Part shown: positions 49,882-58,067 of the stretch, piece by piece
How the letters are laid out: each line of letters begins with the position of its first letter
Numbering within the stretch: the first letter of the stretch is position 1
Source of the DNA: Cyclobacteriaceae bacterium
GTDB taxonomy: Bacteria > Bacteroidota > Bacteroidia > Cytophagales > Cyclobacteriaceae
Direction of reading: 5' to 3'
Length of the DNA stretch: 64,000 nt
NCBI GenBank assembly: GCA_023151255.1
Contig: JAKLJG010000009.1
Coordinates: 42,277 to 106,276 of the forward strand
Program-made: the position numbers and the translations under genes
Notes under the pieces: generated by a model
The model's database searches: none
Told to the model about the DNA's origin: nothing
Seen by the model: only the letters and a program-made list of their open reading frames with translations

Positions 49882-50256
49882 CTATTTCTTTAACAAATCC
49901 CTAATCTCGGTAAGCAACTGGATATCGGCCGGTGGCGGAGCCGGTGCGGCAGGCTTTTCGGCTTCTTTCTTTTGTGCGGCATTAACGCCTTTCACAATCA
50001 GAAACAACACAAAGGCAATGATCACAAAGTTCAGCACACCCGCTAAAAAGTTGCCGTATTTTACAGTGCCAAAAATGGTCAGTTCGTGAAGTTGGGTAAG
50101 CTGGGCGGCATCAAGGGCCGGCTTAAGCAACAGCGGAGTAATTACATCGTCAATCAGCGAGCTTACAATTTTTCCGAAAGCCCCGCCAATAATTACACCC
50201 ACGGCCAGATCAATAACATTGCCGCGCATGGCAAATTTTTTAAACTCTTGTAGCAT
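49882..50256 (-). CDS. mscL: Large-conductance mechanosensitive channel MscL
   Basis: The 124-residue protein is an osmotic safety valve. It has the N-terminal amphipathic helix FKKFAMRGNVIDLAVGVIIGGAFG-type start, TM1 with DLAVGVIIGGAFGKI, a short periplasmic loop, TM2 (FVIIAFVLFLIVKGV) and a C-terminal bundle helix LLTEIRDLLKK after an Ala/Pro linker. All landmarks and length are normal for the family. It is a single gene. Confidence 0.97.
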   Translation of the reverse strand: MLQEFKKFAMRGNVIDLAVGVIIGGAFGKIVSSLIDDVITPLLLKPALDAAQLTQLHELTIFGTVKYGNFLAGVLNFVIIAFVLFLIVKGVNAAQKKEAEKPAAPAPPPADIQLLTEIRDLLKK

Positions 50257-50322
50257 ATAACATCAGGTTTAGTGTTGTTAGTTGGTACCTGCTAAAGTAG
50301 AAATTATTTGCTAAGTAAAAAC

Positions 50323-51138
50323 CTACTTCACCAGATTTACAGGATTCCGCAGGCGGCTATATGAGGTAAGTTCCACACCGGCACTGCCAATAAACATATT
50401 GGCGCTCACCTTTAACGGTATGAAATTTTTGTCATCCGAAAACCAGATGGTTATTGAATTTTCACCACTAAACAGCTTGTTGTCAGGCATAACGGGTTTT
50501 AAAACAACCGCCCTGAATTTGCCGGCTTTTACTTTAATGGTTTCCCTGCCCTTATACAGTACTTTCAGATTATAAAAGGTGTCCTCAAAAAAGCCGCTTA
50601 CGGTAATGGTATCGTTTAGTTTAAACTTACTATAATCGTGGGTGCGCATAAACATAAAACCGCCAATCAGGTCGCGCACCTGAGCCGGGGCCTCGTAATA
50701 CACGGGGTCTTTGTATTTACCTGTTTTCTGATTGACCACCTTGGCTGTTATTTTTCCATTCACATGATCAAACAAAATCACTTCATCCTTTTTGTATTTG
50801 CCTTCGCGTATTTTCCGGTACGACATGTGAGGAACAAGCGCAGCGGTGTCAATGTATGCCCCCCATTGATCGTTTACATCTGCCACCCAGTCAACCATGC
50901 CGGTGGTGCGCCCAAATACATCCACCCTAAAGCATTTCCGGTCGTTCATCACCGTGTACTCTTCGTGAATCTTAACAGTGCCTTTGCCGATGTTAAAAAT
51001 TCCGTAGTGCATCTTATACTCCAGTAATTCGCCACGGGTAAAACTCTCGTTTTTAACAAATGGGTAAATGTCGTTGCGTTCGGACTGAAACGCACTAACG
51101 AGCATGAGAAGTAGTGTATAGTTTAATAGCGTTCTCAT
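50323..51138 (-). CDS. DUF3108 exported protein
   Basis: The 271-residue protein has an N-terminal signal peptide (MRTLLNYTLLLMLVSA). It contains the beta-rich DUF3108 pattern: FTRGELLEYKMHYGIFNIGKG, FRVDVFGRTTGMVDWV, VLKPVMPDNKLFSGENSI and IWFSDDKNFIPLKV. DUF3108 proteins are periplasmic; their role is not established and a lipid- or envelope-binding role is often supposed. The start at 51138 gives a cleaner signal peptide than the ATG five codons upstream (51153). Confidence 0.8.
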   Translation of the reverse strand: MRTLLNYTLLLMLVSAFQSERNDIYPFVKNESFTRGELLEYKMHYGIFNIGKGTVKIHEEYTVMNDRKCFRVDVFGRTTGMVDWVADVNDQWGAYIDTAALVPHMSYRKIREGKYKKDEVILFDHVNGKITAKVVNQKTGKYKDPVYYEAPAQVRDLIGGFMFMRTHDYSKFKLNDTITVSGFFEDTFYNLKVLYKGRETIKVKAGKFRAVVLKPVMPDNKLFSGENSITIWFSDDKNFIPLKVSANMFIGSAGVELTSYSRLRNPVNLVK

Positions 51139-51232
51139 GTAGCGGGCCAGCAAATTTAATTAACGGATGTTTCCAAAGCATTAAATCTCAAAGGCAATGC
51201 CAGAAACCGTTAAGGATAAAAAGCCTGAAGAA

Positions 51233-52045
51233 TTACACGGAAACATTGTTTTCACGCAGGGCCTCATTTAGCGATGTTTTTTTATCGGTACTCTCCTTCC
51301 GCCTGCCGATGATCAGGGCACAAGGTACATTGTATGTTCCTGCCGGAAACTTTTTGGGGTACGAGCCGGGAATAACCACTGCGCGTTCAGGAACATACCC
51401 GGTGTATTCTACAGGCTCGGGTTGTGTAACATCGATAATTTTTGAACTGGCAGTGAGAACCACGTTGGCTCCGAGCACAGCCTCCCGTCCTACCCGCACA
51501 CCTTCTACCACAATGCAGCGCGAACCAATAAAGGCATTGTCTTCTATAATGACAGGCGCAGCCTGCACAGGCTCCAGTACCCCGCCAATACCCACACCAC
51601 CGCTTAAGTGAACATGTTTTCCAATCTGGGCACAACTGCCAACGGTTGCCCAGGTATCCACCATCGTGCCCTCATCAACATGCGCTCCGATGTTAACATA
51701 CGAGGGCATCAAAATAACACCCTTTGCCAGGTAACTTCCATAGCGGGCTACCGCGTGCGGCACCACTCGTACGCCAAGCGTTTTGTAGTTGCGTTTCAGT
51801 GCAATCTTGTCGTGAAATTCAAGCGGCCCGACTTCAACAGTTTCCATAGACTGAATAGGGAAGTAAAGTATAACCGCTTTCTTGACCCATTCATTTACCT
51901 GCCAGGAACCATCATGCGGCTGTGCAACCCGGATCTGTCCCCGATCAAGTTGATCGATAACCGACCGAATGGCCGACTGGGTATCTGCCTGTTGCAGCAA
52001 CGAGCGGTCTTCCCATGCTCGCTCAATGATTTGTTTTAATTCCAT
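51233..52045 (-). CDS. dapD: 2,3,4,5-tetrahydropyridine-2,6-dicarboxylate N-succinyltransferase
   Basis: The 270-residue enzyme succinylates tetrahydrodipicolinate with succinyl-CoA in lysine and meso-diaminopimelate synthesis. An N-terminal helical domain (IIERAWEDRSLL) is followed by the signature VRVVPHAVARYGSYLAKGVILMPSYVNIGA and a left-handed beta-helix of hexapeptide repeats (VGSCAQIGKHVHLSGGVGIGGVLEP). Length matches the proteobacterial/Bacteroidota class. It is divergent from the glycosyltransferase gene, 34 bp apart. Confidence 0.95.
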   Translation of the reverse strand: MELKQIIERAWEDRSLLQQADTQSAIRSVIDQLDRGQIRVAQPHDGSWQVNEWVKKAVILYFPIQSMETVEVGPLEFHDKIALKRNYKTLGVRVVPHAVARYGSYLAKGVILMPSYVNIGAHVDEGTMVDTWATVGSCAQIGKHVHLSGGVGIGGVLEPVQAAPVIIEDNAFIGSRCIVVEGVRVGREAVLGANVVLTASSKIIDVTQPEPVEYTGYVPERAVVIPGSYPKKFPAGTYNVPCALIIGRRKESTDKKTSLNEALRENNVSV

Positions 52046-52079
52046 TTTACCTTAGTTTGACGAACTGATTACCATAACC

Positions 52080-53201
52080 TTGGCGCAAGTAATAAAAAAA
52101 AGAACAATCGTACTGGCTTCGGTATTGAAACCGGTAAAGGATACACGCATGTTCGAAAAACTGGGGGCCACACTCGCTGATTTGCCGGATACCACCGTTC
52201 ACATTATCGGATTTCCAACAAGCCAACAACTTTCCCAGTCTCAAAACCTTCAGCTCCACCCGCATACCGATAAACCGTTTGGTCGGTTAAGCCCTCAGCG
52301 CATAACAGCCCCTGTACGCATACTATTTAAATTGTTGCAACTCAAACCCAGGCTGTTGATTATCACCACGCATGAACTACTGGGTGTTGCTTTGCTGAGT
52401 AAACTACTCACCGGTTGCCGATTGGTTTATGATATACAGGAGAATTACTTCTTTAACATCTGGTTTACCAGGTCGTTTCCGGTTGTCATCAGACAGGTAC
52501 TGGCGTCAGCCGTTCGTTTTAAAGAATACATTGGTAAACCTTTTATCGATTACTATTTTCTGGCTGAAAAAGGATATGTACATGAACTTCGTTTTGGCAG
52601 GCCATACCTGGTTGTTGAAAACAAGTTACCCCAGCGGCTTGCCCTACAATACAGACGCAAGGTTTCAGGTAATACCCGACTGATCTTTAGCGGAACGCTT
52701 GCAGTAACAACAGGAGTACTGCAAGCCATTGAGCTGGCTGAACAATTACACCGCGTAAATAACGCAGTTACACTAACAATAATTGGCAACTGTTTATCCG
52801 AAAATTTCGTATCGGTATTAAAGCGCAAAGCCCAAACACATCCGTTTATCAGCCTGAAGGCAAGCATTTATCCCATCGCCCACGATCAGATTCTGGAAGC
52901 ATTAAGTCAGGCCGATGCCGGCATTATTATCTATCCACCCAACCCGTCAACGGCCAGTTCAATCCCAACGAAACTGTATGAGTACCTGGCCGTAGGACTG
53001 CCGGTAATAATCAGGCATAATGAAGGCTCACACAAATTGGTTAATGAACTACATGCAGGGGTGGTGCTAAGTACTGACCTCAGGCCGGAATCCCTGCTAC
53101 ACGCGCTTACGCAGCGGGCCAAGCAGGCACAAAATCCCTCAATTTATTGGGAATCAATTGAAAATGAATTGGTAGCAGCTGTAAAAAGATTAACGGATTA
53201 A
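52080..53201 (+). CDS. Glycosyltransferase, GT-B fold (GT4-like)
   Basis: The 373-residue protein begins TIVLASVLKPVKDTRMFEKLG, typical of GT4-like N-terminal Rossmann domains. The C-terminal domain shows RLIFSGTLAVTTGVLQAIELAEQL and a nucleotide-sugar-binding end SSIPTKLYEYLAVGLPVI. Such enzymes add sugars to lipid or polysaccharide carriers. The start is read as TTG at 52080, since the first ATG in frame (52149) would cut off the conserved first strand. No signal or membrane helix is seen. Substrate is unknown. Confidence 0.8.
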   Translation: MAQVIKKRTIVLASVLKPVKDTRMFEKLGATLADLPDTTVHIIGFPTSQQLSQSQNLQLHPHTDKPFGRLSPQRITAPVRILFKLLQLKPRLLIITTHELLGVALLSKLLTGCRLVYDIQENYFFNIWFTRSFPVVIRQVLASAVRFKEYIGKPFIDYYFLAEKGYVHELRFGRPYLVVENKLPQRLALQYRRKVSGNTRLIFSGTLAVTTGVLQAIELAEQLHRVNNAVTLTIIGNCLSENFVSVLKRKAQTHPFISLKASIYPIAHDQILEALSQADAGIIIYPPNPSTASSIPTKLYEYLAVGLPVIIRHNEGSHKLVNELHAGVVLSTDLRPESLLHALTQRAKQAQNPSIYWESIENELVAAVKRLTD

Positions 53202-53207
53202 TTATTT

Positions 53208-53223
53208 TTTAGATTAATCTAAA
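53208..53223. promoter_or_regulatory. Palindromic metal-regulator operator
   Basis: TTTAGATTAATCTAAA is a perfect 16-bp inverted repeat 32 bases upstream of the DtxR/MntR-family gene, covering the -33 region of its promoter (-7 box at 53228-53235). Its shape (TTTAG.TTAA.CTAAA) matches DtxR/MntR-class operators. Metal-dependent autorepression of the three-gene operon is inferred. Confidence 0.8.
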
Positions 53224-53227
53224 CTTT

Positions 53228-53235
53228 TATTTTTG
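53228..53235 (+). promoter_or_regulatory. -7 box of the metal-uptake operon
   Basis: TATTTTTG fits TAnnTTTG exactly, 20 bases before the ATG at 53256. The -33 position falls in the 16-bp palindrome, so bound repressor would block the promoter. Confidence 0.7.
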
Positions 53236-53255
53236 CGTATCGTAATTATTGCGGT

Positions 53256-53912
53256 ATGCTCAGTTACACCGAAGAGAACTACCTGAAAGCCATCTACCAC
53301 CTCTCCAATGCCGGAGAGCGGCTTGTATCGACTAACGAATTGGCCGAAACCATGCAAACCAAACCCGCCTCGGTTACCGACATGGCAAAAAAACTATCGG
53401 CCAAGAACCTGATTGCCTATGAAAAGTATTACGGGGTCAACCTGTTGAAATCGGGTAAGCAGGAAGCGTTGCAAATAATCCGCAAACACCGCCTGTGGGA
53501 AACTTTTCTGGTGGACAAACTTGGCTTTACCTGGGATGAAGTACATGAAGTGGCCGAACAACTGGAACACATTCAGTCAGGATTGCTGATTGAGAAACTG
53601 GATAAATTTCTGGAATATCCTACCGTTGATCCCCACGGGCATCCCATTCCCGATCCGTCCGGGAAGATTAAAGAAGTAAAACAAATTCCGTTAGCTGAAT
53701 TTCCGGTTTATAAAAAATGTACCATCCGGGCTGTAAAAAATGGTTCACCCTCCTTTTTGCAATACTTAAGTAAAATCGGAATCTACATTGATGCTTCCGT
53801 AAGCATTGTGGATAAGGTTGAATTTGACGGATCACTGGAAGTGAGCATCGACAACAAAAAGCGGGTGTTCATATCACGCGAAGCAGCGCAAAACTTAATG
53901 GTTACCGGGTAA
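53256..53912 (+). CDS. DtxR/MntR-family metal-dependent repressor
   Basis: The 218-residue regulator has an N-terminal winged helix (TEENYLKAIYHL, recognition region TKPASVTDMAKKLSAKNL). The dimerisation and metal domain contains RLWETFLVDKLGFTWDEVHEVAEQLEH (His/Glu ligands near 78-105) and DPHGHPIP. A C-terminal FeoA/SH3-like domain covers about 150-215. With Mn or Fe bound, such proteins repress uptake genes. It is followed after one base by a TonB receptor and then an Nramp transporter, and a matching palindrome sits in its own promoter. Nramp linkage favours Mn sensing (MntR-like), but Fe cannot be excluded. Confidence 0.9.
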   Translation: MLSYTEENYLKAIYHLSNAGERLVSTNELAETMQTKPASVTDMAKKLSAKNLIAYEKYYGVNLLKSGKQEALQIIRKHRLWETFLVDKLGFTWDEVHEVAEQLEHIQSGLLIEKLDKFLEYPTVDPHGHPIPDPSGKIKEVKQIPLAEFPVYKKCTIRAVKNGSPSFLQYLSKIGIYIDASVSIVDKVEFDGSLEVSIDNKKRVFISREAAQNLMVTG

Positions 53913-53913
53913 C

Positions 53914-56118
53914 ATGATTGGCAAGTTGACGATAGTTTTTATTTCAACAATCGCTTTTATCTGCTCGGTCAGCGCTCAACCGGCTATCCTGAAGGGTACG
54001 GTTTTGGATGCCGATACACGCCAACCGCTTGCGTATGCCACGGTATTGGTTAACAGCACAGATTACGGAACAACCACCGAAGAATCAGGAAACTTTACAC
54101 TGGCCTTTACCGGTGAAGCAAAAAGTATGACGCTGAAAATCTCGTATGTCGGGTATATAACTGAGTTTCTTCCGATAAATTCAAAACAAACACAGTACAC
54201 CATTATGCTGAAACCCGAGGCCACCACCCTTCCGGAATTAGCCGTGGTCTCAACTACGCTGAAGGAAATTTCTAAAGCCGATTCTCCCATCCCCGTTGAG
54301 ATCTACACCCCGGCTCTGTTTCGGAAAAATCCTTCGCCCAGCATTTTCGAGTCGCTTGGTATGATTAATGGCGTTCAGCCCCAGATTAACTGCAATGTGT
54401 GCAACACCGGTGATATCCACATCAACGGCATGGAGGGCCCCTACACCATGGTGTTGATTGACGGAATGCCCATCGTCAGCAGCCTGTCAACCGTTTATGG
54501 ACTTTCGGGCATACCCAACAACATGGTAAAGCGTATTGAGGTTGTAAAGGGCCCAGCGTCAACACTGTATGGATCAGAGGCTGTTGCCGGTTTGATAAAC
54601 ATCATCACCAAAGACCCAGCCCTGTCTCCGCGAATTAACATTGACGTTCAGGCTACCTCGCTGGCTGAATTGAACACCGATATTTCATCGGCCTGGAGGG
54701 CTGGCAAATCAAGCGCCCTGCTTGGCATTAATTATTTCCTGTTCAACAACCCGCTGGATATCAACCACGATAATTTTACCGATGTAACACAACAGAACCG
54801 CTTTTCTGTTTTTAATAAGTGGCAATTCAACCGCTCACAAAACCGCCAGGCTACACTGGCCGTGCGTTATGTTTATGAAGACCGGTGGGGTGGTGAACTG
54901 CAGTGGACCCGGGCTGACCGCGGCAGCAACCAGGTTTATGGCGAATCAATCTTTACTAACCGTGCCGAACTCATCGGAACATATCAACTACCTTTCGAAC
55001 AACAATTTTTTATTGACTATTCCTACAACTACCATCACCAGGATTCATACTACGGTATTACCAAATACCTGGCCCACCAGCACGTGGCCTTTGCCCAACT
55101 GCGTTACAATAAATCCATCGGCAGGCACGATTTGCTTATTGGCGTTCCCTTTCGGTTTACCCGGTATGACGACAGCACACCAGCAACAGCCCAGCCGCAA
55201 AATACCTGGCTGCCTGGAATTTTTTTACAGAATGAATTTCGTGCATCAAAAAAAATTACCTGGTTGTGGGGGGTTCGGTATGACCACCACAATATTCACG
55301 GCAATATTTTCTCGCCACGTCTATCACTTAAATATTCTCCGGCACTATACCACACCTTTCGTTTTACCGCGGGCAACGGCTTTCGTGTAGTTAACTTGTT
55401 TACCGAAGACCATGCCGCATTAACCGGCTCGCGCGATGTAGTCATTAAAAATGAACTCAAGCCTGAACAGTCGTGGAATGTGAACCTGAACTATGCCACC
55501 ACCATGCGGCACATCACCGGATACATCAACCTGGACGCATCCGTTTTTTATACTCATTTTACGAACAAAATTGTTGGCGACTTTCTTACAAACCCCGACC
55601 AGATTATTTATGATAACCTGAACGGGTTTGCTGTTTCGAAAGGGATAACCCTGAATGCCGATGCAGCCTTTACCAGTGGCTTTAAGTTTATGGTGGGAGC
55701 CACACTACTGGATGTATACCAGAAACAACGCGACAGCCTTGATGTAATACAAACCACTCCACAACTTTTTGCCCCGGTCTTTTCAGGAACCTATTCGCTG
55801 AGTTACACCCTTGATCGCATGGGAATTACGCTTGACCTGAACGGCCGCCTTACCGGCCCCATGCACCTGCCGGTAGTACCCAATGACTTTCGGCCCGAAA
55901 CTTCGCCCTGGTTTACTGTGCTGAACATCCAGGTAACAAAGTCTTTTACAAATGGAATCGAACTTTATGGTGGCATTAAAAACCTGCTCAATTTTATTCC
56001 GGATAACCCGATTTATAACTGGCAACAACCCTTCTCGCAGGAATTTGACACCAGTTATAACTATGCCCCGGTACAAGGCATAAAAGCATTTTTAGGATTT
56101 CGCTATACGTTTCAATAA
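53914..56118 (+). CDS. TonB-dependent outer-membrane receptor of a metal-uptake operon
   Basis: The 734-residue protein has a signal peptide (about 1-22, ending VSAQP) and a carboxypeptidase-regulatory-like domain (LKGTVLDADTRQPLAYATVLV). The plug contains CNVCNTGDIHINGMEG, YTMVLIDGMPIV and IEVVKGPASTLYGSEAVAGLINIITKDP. A 22-strand-type barrel ends in the terminal aromatic motif YTFQ. The paired cysteines in the plug (CNVC) could bind metal or form a disulfide. Position between a DtxR/MntR regulator (1 bp) and an Nramp transporter (2 bp) suggests it imports Mn, Fe or a chelate across the outer membrane. Confidence 0.9.
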   Translation: MIGKLTIVFISTIAFICSVSAQPAILKGTVLDADTRQPLAYATVLVNSTDYGTTTEESGNFTLAFTGEAKSMTLKISYVGYITEFLPINSKQTQYTIMLKPEATTLPELAVVSTTLKEISKADSPIPVEIYTPALFRKNPSPSIFESLGMINGVQPQINCNVCNTGDIHINGMEGPYTMVLIDGMPIVSSLSTVYGLSGIPNNMVKRIEVVKGPASTLYGSEAVAGLINIITKDPALSPRINIDVQATSLAELNTDISSAWRAGKSSALLGINYFLFNNPLDINHDNFTDVTQQNRFSVFNKWQFNRSQNRQATLAVRYVYEDRWGGELQWTRADRGSNQVYGESIFTNRAELIGTYQLPFEQQFFIDYSYNYHHQDSYYGITKYLAHQHVAFAQLRYNKSIGRHDLLIGVPFRFTRYDDSTPATAQPQNTWLPGIFLQNEFRASKKITWLWGVRYDHHNIHGNIFSPRLSLKYSPALYHTFRFTAGNGFRVVNLFTEDHAALTGSRDVVIKNELKPEQSWNVNLNYATTMRHITGYINLDASVFYTHFTNKIVGDFLTNPDQIIYDNLNGFAVSKGITLNADAAFTSGFKFMVGATLLDVYQKQRDSLDVIQTTPQLFAPVFSGTYSLSYTLDRMGITLDLNGRLTGPMHLPVVPNDFRPETSPWFTVLNIQVTKSFTNGIELYGGIKNLLNFIPDNPIYNWQQPFSQEFDTSYNYAPVQGIKAFLGFRYTFQ

Positions 56119-56120
56119 CT

Positions 56121-58019
56121 ATGAACCTGAATAAGACCGATGATAAATCACTCAGCGAAGTTCACGCCTCTGTAGATACTTCTACCCGAAAAGGTTGGCG
56201 AAGGCTGTTTGCCTTTCTGGGGCCGGCTTACCTGGTTAGTGTCGGGTACATGGATCCGGGTAATTGGGCAACCGACATTGCCGGGGGCAGCCGGTTTGGC
56301 TATACGTTAATCTGGGTTTTGCTGATGTCGAACATCATGGCGTTGTTGCTGCAAAGCCTCAGTGCACGGTTGGGCATTGTAAGGCAATTAGACCTGGCCC
56401 AGGCTTCACGCAAAACCTATCACCCGGTGGTTAACTACGCCTTGTGGTTTTTGGCTGAAATTGCCATCGCGGCAACCGACCTGGCCGAAGTATTGGGCAT
56501 GGCCATAGGCCTGAACCTGTTATTTGGTATTCCACTGGTATGGGGTGTGTCGCTAACTGTGCTTGATACACTGCTGCTCCTGCTGCTTCAGAGTTACGGC
56601 ATCCGGAAAATCGAAGCGTTTATTATATCGCTGGTGGGCATCATCGGCATTGCCTTTATCATTGAAATGGTGTTTGCCAAACCCGATATGGTAGAGTTAG
56701 CCAAAGGATTTATCCCGTCCATCCCCAACGATCATGCCCTATACATTGCCATTGGCATTATTGGCGCTACCGTTATGCCGCACAACCTGTATTTGCACTC
56801 CTCGCTTGTGCAAACACGCAGGATCGAAAACAACGACAAAGGAATCTGGCGCGCCATTAAATACAATTTTATTGATTCAGCCATTGCCCTTAACGCAGCG
56901 TTTTTTGTGAATGCCGCTATCCTGGTATTGGCTGCTTCTACATTTTTCAAAGCAGGCCTTTATGAAGTACAGGAAATACAGGACGCCTACAAATTTCTTG
57001 CACCCTTGCTTGGCACCGAATGGGCTTCTATTCTATTCGGTATCGCCCTGATAGCGGCAGGGCAAAGTTCAACGATTACCGGCACCCTCTCCGGCCAGAT
57101 TGTAATGGAAGGCTACCTCAATCTGCGTATTGCGCCCTGGTTAAGGCGGCTCATAACGCGGCTCATCGCCATCATTCCGGCTTACCTGGTTATTCTCATC
57201 TATGGCGAAAGTAAAACGGGCGACTTGCTTGTGTTTAGTCAGGTGGTGCTTAGTTTGCAACTTGGCTTCGCCATTATTCCGCTCATTCACTTTACAAGCG
57301 ACAAAGAGAAAATGGGCAAATTTGTTGTAGGGCCCTGGCTCAGCGGTGCAGCATGGGTTATTGCAGCCGTTATTGTTTCGCTGAATGCCAAATTGGTTTA
57401 CCAGGAAGTAGCCGGCTGGCTTATGGACGCAGGAAAAAACGCCTGGATTTTATGGATTACCGTAGTACCAGTTTGTATGGCAGCCGTGGCCTTGCTGGTT
57501 TACATTTGTATTAAACCCCTTATTGAAAAGCGCAGAGTTGAAAAATCCACACGCCTCCCGCATGGTGCTGCTCAGCCATTGGTGGTTGAACCGTCAGCCC
57601 GCTACAGCCGCATTGCCATTTGTGTTGACTTTTCTTCGGTTGATTCAACTGCTATTAGCAGTGCGTTGGCTCAGGGCGGTAAGCAAGCCGATTACCTGCT
57701 TATTCACATCACCGAAACAGCCGGGGCTATGGTGTACGGCAGCGAAATTGCCGATCATGAATCCAGCGAAGATGCTGCTGCACTTAACGTGTACCTCAAG
57801 CAAATTCACGCACAGGGTTATCGCGCTACATCAAAAATCGGGTATGGCAATCCGCGAAAAAGCATACCCGAACTTGTGACGGCCTACGAAGCTGATTTAC
57901 TGGTGATGGGCGCCCACGGCCATGCTTTGTTTAAAGATTTGATCTTCGGAACCACGCTCGAATCGGTAAGACACCGGGTAAACATTCCGGTATTGATTGT
58001 TACAGAGAAAACGACCTGA
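56121..58019 (+). CDS. Nramp-family divalent metal transporter with C-terminal universal stress domain
   Basis: The 632-residue protein is an inner-membrane Mn2+/Fe2+-proton symporter (MntH type). The metal site DPGN is at residues 45-48 and MPHN at 219-222, with about eleven transmembrane helices to about residue 480. After a basic linker (EKRRVEKSTR) comes a full Usp domain (493-632; RIAICVDFSS ... LLVMGAHGHALFKDLIFGTTLESV), including the ATP-binding GxxG-9x-G(S/T) pattern. The fusion suggests nucleotide or stress control of uptake (inference). It is the last gene of the regulator-receptor-transporter operon. Confidence 0.93.
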   Translation: MNLNKTDDKSLSEVHASVDTSTRKGWRRLFAFLGPAYLVSVGYMDPGNWATDIAGGSRFGYTLIWVLLMSNIMALLLQSLSARLGIVRQLDLAQASRKTYHPVVNYALWFLAEIAIAATDLAEVLGMAIGLNLLFGIPLVWGVSLTVLDTLLLLLLQSYGIRKIEAFIISLVGIIGIAFIIEMVFAKPDMVELAKGFIPSIPNDHALYIAIGIIGATVMPHNLYLHSSLVQTRRIENNDKGIWRAIKYNFIDSAIALNAAFFVNAAILVLAASTFFKAGLYEVQEIQDAYKFLAPLLGTEWASILFGIALIAAGQSSTITGTLSGQIVMEGYLNLRIAPWLRRLITRLIAIIPAYLVILIYGESKTGDLLVFSQVVLSLQLGFAIIPLIHFTSDKEKMGKFVVGPWLSGAAWVIAAVIVSLNAKLVYQEVAGWLMDAGKNAWILWITVVPVCMAAVALLVYICIKPLIEKRRVEKSTRLPHGAAQPLVVEPSARYSRIAICVDFSSVDSTAISSALAQGGKQADYLLIHITETAGAMVYGSEIADHESSEDAAALNVYLKQIHAQGYRATSKIGYGNPRKSIPELVTAYEADLLVMGAHGHALFKDLIFGTTLESVRHRVNIPVLIVTEKTT

Positions 58020-58067
58020 TTTCAGATTGTTGATTTTTGATTTTAGATTTCGGATTACTTAATTCCA

